A model generated the notes under the pieces. The model was not told where the DNA came from. It was given only the letters and a program-made list of their open reading frames with translations, and made no database searches. Below are positions 61,368 through 64,000 of a stretch of DNA of 64,000 nucleotides, piece after piece. Made by a program: the position numbers and the translations under genes. Numbering within the stretch: position 1 is the stretch's first letter; each line of letters begins with the position of its first letter. The DNA is from Cryobacterium sp. BB307 (GTDB lineage: Bacteria > Actinomycetota > Actinomycetes > Actinomycetales > Microbacteriaceae), in assembly GCF_012274275.1 (NCBI RefSeq), contig NZ_JAANZA010000001.1:930001-994000 (forward strand). Reading direction: 5' to 3'.

Positions 61368-61868
61368 ATGCGCACCCTGGTCCTGAACGCGGGCTTCGAG
61401 CCCCTTGCCGTCGTGTCCTTCAAGCGGGCACTGGTGTTGGTGATGAACGACAAGGCGACGATCCTCGCCGCAGACGATGACAATCCGGTGTTCGGTTCGT
61501 TCGGAGCGTACGACCGGCCATCCGTCATCCTGCTGACCAGGTACGTACGGATTCCACAGGGTCGGATGGTGCCGGTGAGCCGTCGTGGGGTGCTTCGTCG
61601 CGACGGGCACCGCTGCGCGTACTGCGGTGCCAACGCCACCACGATCGACCACGTTCTGCCGCGTTCGCGAGGCGGTGAGGACAGCTGGGAGAACCTGGTG
61701 GCCTGCTGCCTGCGTTGCAACAACGTCAAGGGTGACCGCACGCCCGCGGAGATGCATTGGGAGCTGAAGGTGCGACCGCGGCCGCCGCACGGGTCGGCCT
61801 GGCTGGTGCGCGGCATCGAGAGCCCGCTGCCGCAGTGGGATGACTTCCTGACGCCGGTCGCCGCCTGA
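61368..61868 (+). CDS. HNH endonuclease-domain protein, actinobacterial stand-alone type
   Basis: 166 residues from ATG 61368, seven bases after GGAAG; an ATG at 61362 stands too close to that site. The N-terminal part (MRTLVLNAGFEPLAVVSFKR, residues 1-70) is followed by an HNH domain with RRDGHRCAYCG, TIDHVLPRSRGGEDSWENLV and ACCLRCNNVKGDRT: zinc CxxC pairs and the catalytic His are intact. The family is a conserved chromosomal one in Actinobacteria; its biological target is unknown. It converges on the ABC exporter gene. Confidence 0.9.
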   Translation: MRTLVLNAGFEPLAVVSFKRALVLVMNDKATILAADDDNPVFGSFGAYDRPSVILLTRYVRIPQGRMVPVSRRGVLRRDGHRCAYCGANATTIDHVLPRSRGGEDSWENLVACCLRCNNVKGDRTPAEMHWELKVRPRPPHGSAWLVRGIESPLPQWDDFLTPVAA

Positions 61869-61892
61869 CCCCCTCCATCCCCTTAAGCTTCA

Positions 61893-61948
61893 CGAGACTG
61901 CACAGACCTTCGTTCTGGGGCTCCATACTGCCGATTTGCGCAGTCTCG
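61893..61948. repeat. Palindrome in the convergent gap after the HNH gene
   Basis: CGAGACTGCACA (61893-61904) pairs with 61937-61948 at 11 of 12 positions around a 32-base loop. It may terminate both convergent genes. Confidence 0.55.
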
Positions 61949-61975
61949 CGGGGTCGGAGAGGAGTGCCGGCCCGC

Positions 61976-63730
61976 TCACGCGTGACCGCTGTCGCTGCTG
62001 TGCCATGACGCCCACAATGCGGCATAGTCCCCACCCGCTGCCACCAGTTCGTCGTGATGGCCCAGCTCGACGATGTGCCCGTCCCGCATCACCGCGACCC
62101 GGTCGGCGTCGTGAGCGGTGTGCAGCCGGTGCGCGATCGCGACCACGGTGCGGCCTGCCAGCACGCGCTCGAGCGCTGTCTCCAGGGTTCGTGCTGCATT
62201 CGGGTCCAGCAGCGAGGTGGCCTCGTCGAGCACCAGGGTCTGCGGGTCGAGCAGCACGAGTCGGGCGAGCGCGACCTGCTGCGCCTGCGCGGGGGTCAGC
62301 AGCACCCCGCCCGAGCCGACCACGGTCTGCAGCCCGGTGGGCAGCGAGCGCACCCACTCCAACGCCCCGACCACCGACAATGCGTGCTCGAGCATCCCGT
62401 CGTCCGCGCCCGGCGCCGCCAGCTGCAGGTTCTGTGCGAGGGTTCCGACGAAGACGTGATGCTCCTGCGTCACCAGCGCGACGTGGGTGCGCAGCCGCTC
62501 GAGCGGCAGGTCGACGACCCGCACCCCACCGACGGTCACCGTGCCATCCGTCGGCGTGTCGATGCCGGCCAGCAGCCTGCCGAGGGTCGACTTGCCCGAC
62601 CCGGATGGCCCGACGATCGCGAGCCGCTCGCCCACCTCCGGGTCCAGGTTGATGCCGTGCAGCACGTCCCGGCCGTGCGGGTAGGCGTAGCGCACGTCGC
62701 GCGCGAGCAGCGTGTCATCGGATGGCCGCGCATCCGGGATCGGGTGGCGGTCGGGTGGCACCTCGGCGACTCCGATGATGCGGGACAGCGCGGTCGCCCC
62801 GATCTGGATCTCGTCCATCCAGCCGAGCAGCTCGTTGACCGGCCCGATCAGCTGCGTGCCGTACAGCGCGACCGCGGTGACCTCGCCGACCGTGGCGTCG
62901 CCGGCCTGCACCAGCCAGGCGCCCCACGCGATGACCGCGACGATCGGCACGAGGAAGGACAGTTCCATCGACGGCAGCCACACCGTGCGCAAGCCCAGGG
63001 TGTAGCGCTCGGTCTCACGCCGTTCGTGCAGCGCGGCGTCGATCTTGCGTTGCTGGGCGGGCGCAATGCTGAGCGCCTCGATGGTGTGAGCGCCCTCCAC
63101 GGTTTCGCTGACCACCCCGGTCAGCCGTGCGAACGACGCCAGCTGCCGCTGATAGCCCCTGCCAGAGCGCCTGAGGTACCAGCGGCTCACGGCGACGATG
63201 CTCGGCACGCCGACGAACAGCGCGAGCGCGACGAGCGGGTTGGTGAGCAGCGCGGCGATGATGGTGAGGATTGTGGTCACGCCCGCCACGAGGATTCGCG
63301 GCACACCGAACCGGACGGTCTGCGCGATGCTCTGGATGTCGCTGGTGGTGCGCGAGAGCAGGTCGCCGGTGCCCGCGCGTTCGACCGTGGACAGCGGCAG
63401 CGCGCCCACCGTGGCCATGAAGCGCTCCCGCAACGCGGCGAACACCGTCTCGCCGAGGACCATGGCCCGCTGCTGGGCGAACCTGCTGATGAAGCCCTGC
63501 CCGGCGAAGGCGGCGACCAGCGCCAGCGCGACCAGATTGACGGTCGTCAGGGTGGCGGTTCCCGAAGCGATGGCGTCGACGATCCGGCCGATCAACCACG
63601 GGCCGGCGAGTCCGCAGAGCGAGGCCAGGGTGTGCAGCACGACCACCGAGGTGAGGGTGCGACCGTGGTGGCGGAGCAGCCGAGCCGCCTCCTGGCGTAC
63701 CGTCCTCGTGTCAGCGATCGGCAGCAGCAT
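61976..63730 (-). CDS. ABC exporter half-transporter (fused membrane and ATPase domains), second subunit
   Basis: 584 residues. Six membrane helices span about residues 25-300; the ATPase domain has Walker A GPSGSGKSTLGRLLAG near residue 375, Walker B QTLVLDEATSLLDP near residue 500 and the H-loop IAHRLHTAHDADRV. The usual LSGGQ signature is altered: the segment before ARLVLLDP reads LTPAQAQQVALARLVL. This is the known asymmetry of heterodimeric exporters, in which one ATP site is degenerate. It overlaps the partner gene upstream by 20 bases. Cargo unknown. Confidence 0.92.
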   Translation of the reverse strand: MLLPIADTRTVRQEAARLLRHHGRTLTSVVVLHTLASLCGLAGPWLIGRIVDAIASGTATLTTVNLVALALVAAFAGQGFISRFAQQRAMVLGETVFAALRERFMATVGALPLSTVERAGTGDLLSRTTSDIQSIAQTVRFGVPRILVAGVTTILTIIAALLTNPLVALALFVGVPSIVAVSRWYLRRSGRGYQRQLASFARLTGVVSETVEGAHTIEALSIAPAQQRKIDAALHERRETERYTLGLRTVWLPSMELSFLVPIVAVIAWGAWLVQAGDATVGEVTAVALYGTQLIGPVNELLGWMDEIQIGATALSRIIGVAEVPPDRHPIPDARPSDDTLLARDVRYAYPHGRDVLHGINLDPEVGERLAIVGPSGSGKSTLGRLLAGIDTPTDGTVTVGGVRVVDLPLERLRTHVALVTQEHHVFVGTLAQNLQLAAPGADDGMLEHALSVVGALEWVRSLPTGLQTVVGSGGVLLTPAQAQQVALARLVLLDPQTLVLDEATSLLDPNAARTLETALERVLAGRTVVAIAHRLHTAHDADRVAVMRDGHIVELGHHDELVAAGGDYAALWASWHSSDSGHA

Positions 63731-64000
63731 CCGGGTGCCCCTCTGAATACACCGGGATGGCGCCGGTGTGCTCGGCGGCGTACCACAGCGTGTCGATGGC
63801 GCCGGTGCTGGCGTCGTCGAGCTCTTCGCCCTCTGCGGGTTCGGCGGCGCTCACTGTGCGCGCGACGATCGAGCGGTACAGGTAACCGGTGTCGTCCTCG
63901 CGGCGCAGCAACTCGGCGTGGCTGCCGCTGCCGACGACCCGGCCGTCCTGCATGACCCGGATGATGTCCATGCGGTCGAGCACCAGCGGGCTGGCGCTGA
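63711..64000 (-). CDS. ABC exporter half-transporter, first subunit (C-terminal end only; 5' end outside window)
   Basis: The frame is open to the window edge, giving the last 96 residues. They read SASPLVLDRMDIIRVMQDGR and VVGSGSHAELL, the end of an ABC ATPase domain after the H-loop, followed by a tail of about 55 residues rich in Glu and Ala. The H-loop position has Ser-Ala-Ser where His is usual, so this subunit too may be atypical. It overlaps the next subunit by 20 bases and must form a heterodimer with it. Confidence 0.82.
   Translation of the reverse strand, partial: SASPLVLDRMDIIRVMQDGRVVGSGSHAELLRREDDTGYLYRSIVARTVSAAEPAEGEELDDASTGAIDTLWYAAEHTGAIPVYSEGHPDAAADR

Noticed and set aside
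61368..61868. HNH gene as a homing endonuclease or mobile intron element
   Set aside because: It is a stand-alone full-length protein of a conserved chromosomal family, without intron or intein sequence around it.

Overview
The window is high-GC chromosomal DNA from an actinobacterium, most likely of the family Microbacteriaceae. The indications are IdeR/DtxR with its iron box, HrcA-type CIRCE control of a stand-alone groEL, small DUF3263/DUF2530/DUF3027/DUF4032 proteins, a bacterial XPB helicase with its companion protein, and probable leaderless promoters. I see no phage, transposase or CRISPR array.

Region 1 (1-20 kb) is an accessory catabolic island. A truncated M24 'pita-bread' protein and an MFS transporter come first. 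A complete LIV-type ABC importer follows (two permeases, binding protein, two ATPases), then an amidohydrolase, a RidA-like protein, a hydroxyisobutyrate-dehydrogenase-type reductase, a second M24 protein, an alpha/beta hydrolase and a Dabb protein. Two tandem XRE-cupin regulators follow. The next block is divergent: VOC protein, GntR/FCD regulator and semialdehyde dehydrogenase on the minus strand, and a fused E1 alpha-beta plus E2 of a 2-oxoacid dehydrogenase on the plus strand. The natural reading is import of a small nitrogenous compound, C-N cleavage, then oxidation to an acyl-CoA, but the substrate is not recognisable. Both M24 proteins have Cys where the second metal-binding Asp should be, and matching operators tie parts of the island together.

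Region 2 (20-39 kb) is mostly housekeeping: MMPL exporter, PLP trans-sulfuration enzyme with a divergent Lrp regulator, DUF4032 protein, UgpC/MsmK-type ATPase, DsbA-like protein, tRNA-Thr, msrB, HtaA-domain and HmuT-like heme proteins with a strong DtxR box, cold-shock protein, groEL behind two tandem CIRCE elements, a lone WXG100 protein and a two-component system. Around 27.6-28.8 kb there is a decayed methyltransferase gene and a cluster of short intergenic repeats.

Region 3 (39-54 kb) holds two compact metabolic units. The first is a cysteine-rich SufR-like regulator divergent from folE, an FAD/NAD oxidoreductase, a divergent dihydropteroate-synthase homologue lacking the usual active-site loop, and a RibD-type reductase. 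It looks like a second, non-canonical pterin or folate-related pathway. The second is a LysR-controlled sugar-acid unit: ketoglutarate-semialdehyde dehydrogenase on one side, and 5-dehydro-4-deoxyglucarate dehydratase, a polar-amino-acid-type ABC importer and an aminotransferase on the other. A secreted M28 aminopeptidase lies between them.

Region 4 (54-64 kb) is conserved core: DoxX protein, XPB helicase pair, cold-shock-domain protein, DUF3027/DUF2530 overlapping antisense pair, serC, ideR, a probable 33-residue small protein with its own terminator, an HNH protein and a heterodimeric ABC exporter cut by the window end. Sequence-variable intergenic hairpins recur in the right half (36.4, 45.4, 53.6 and 61.9 kb).
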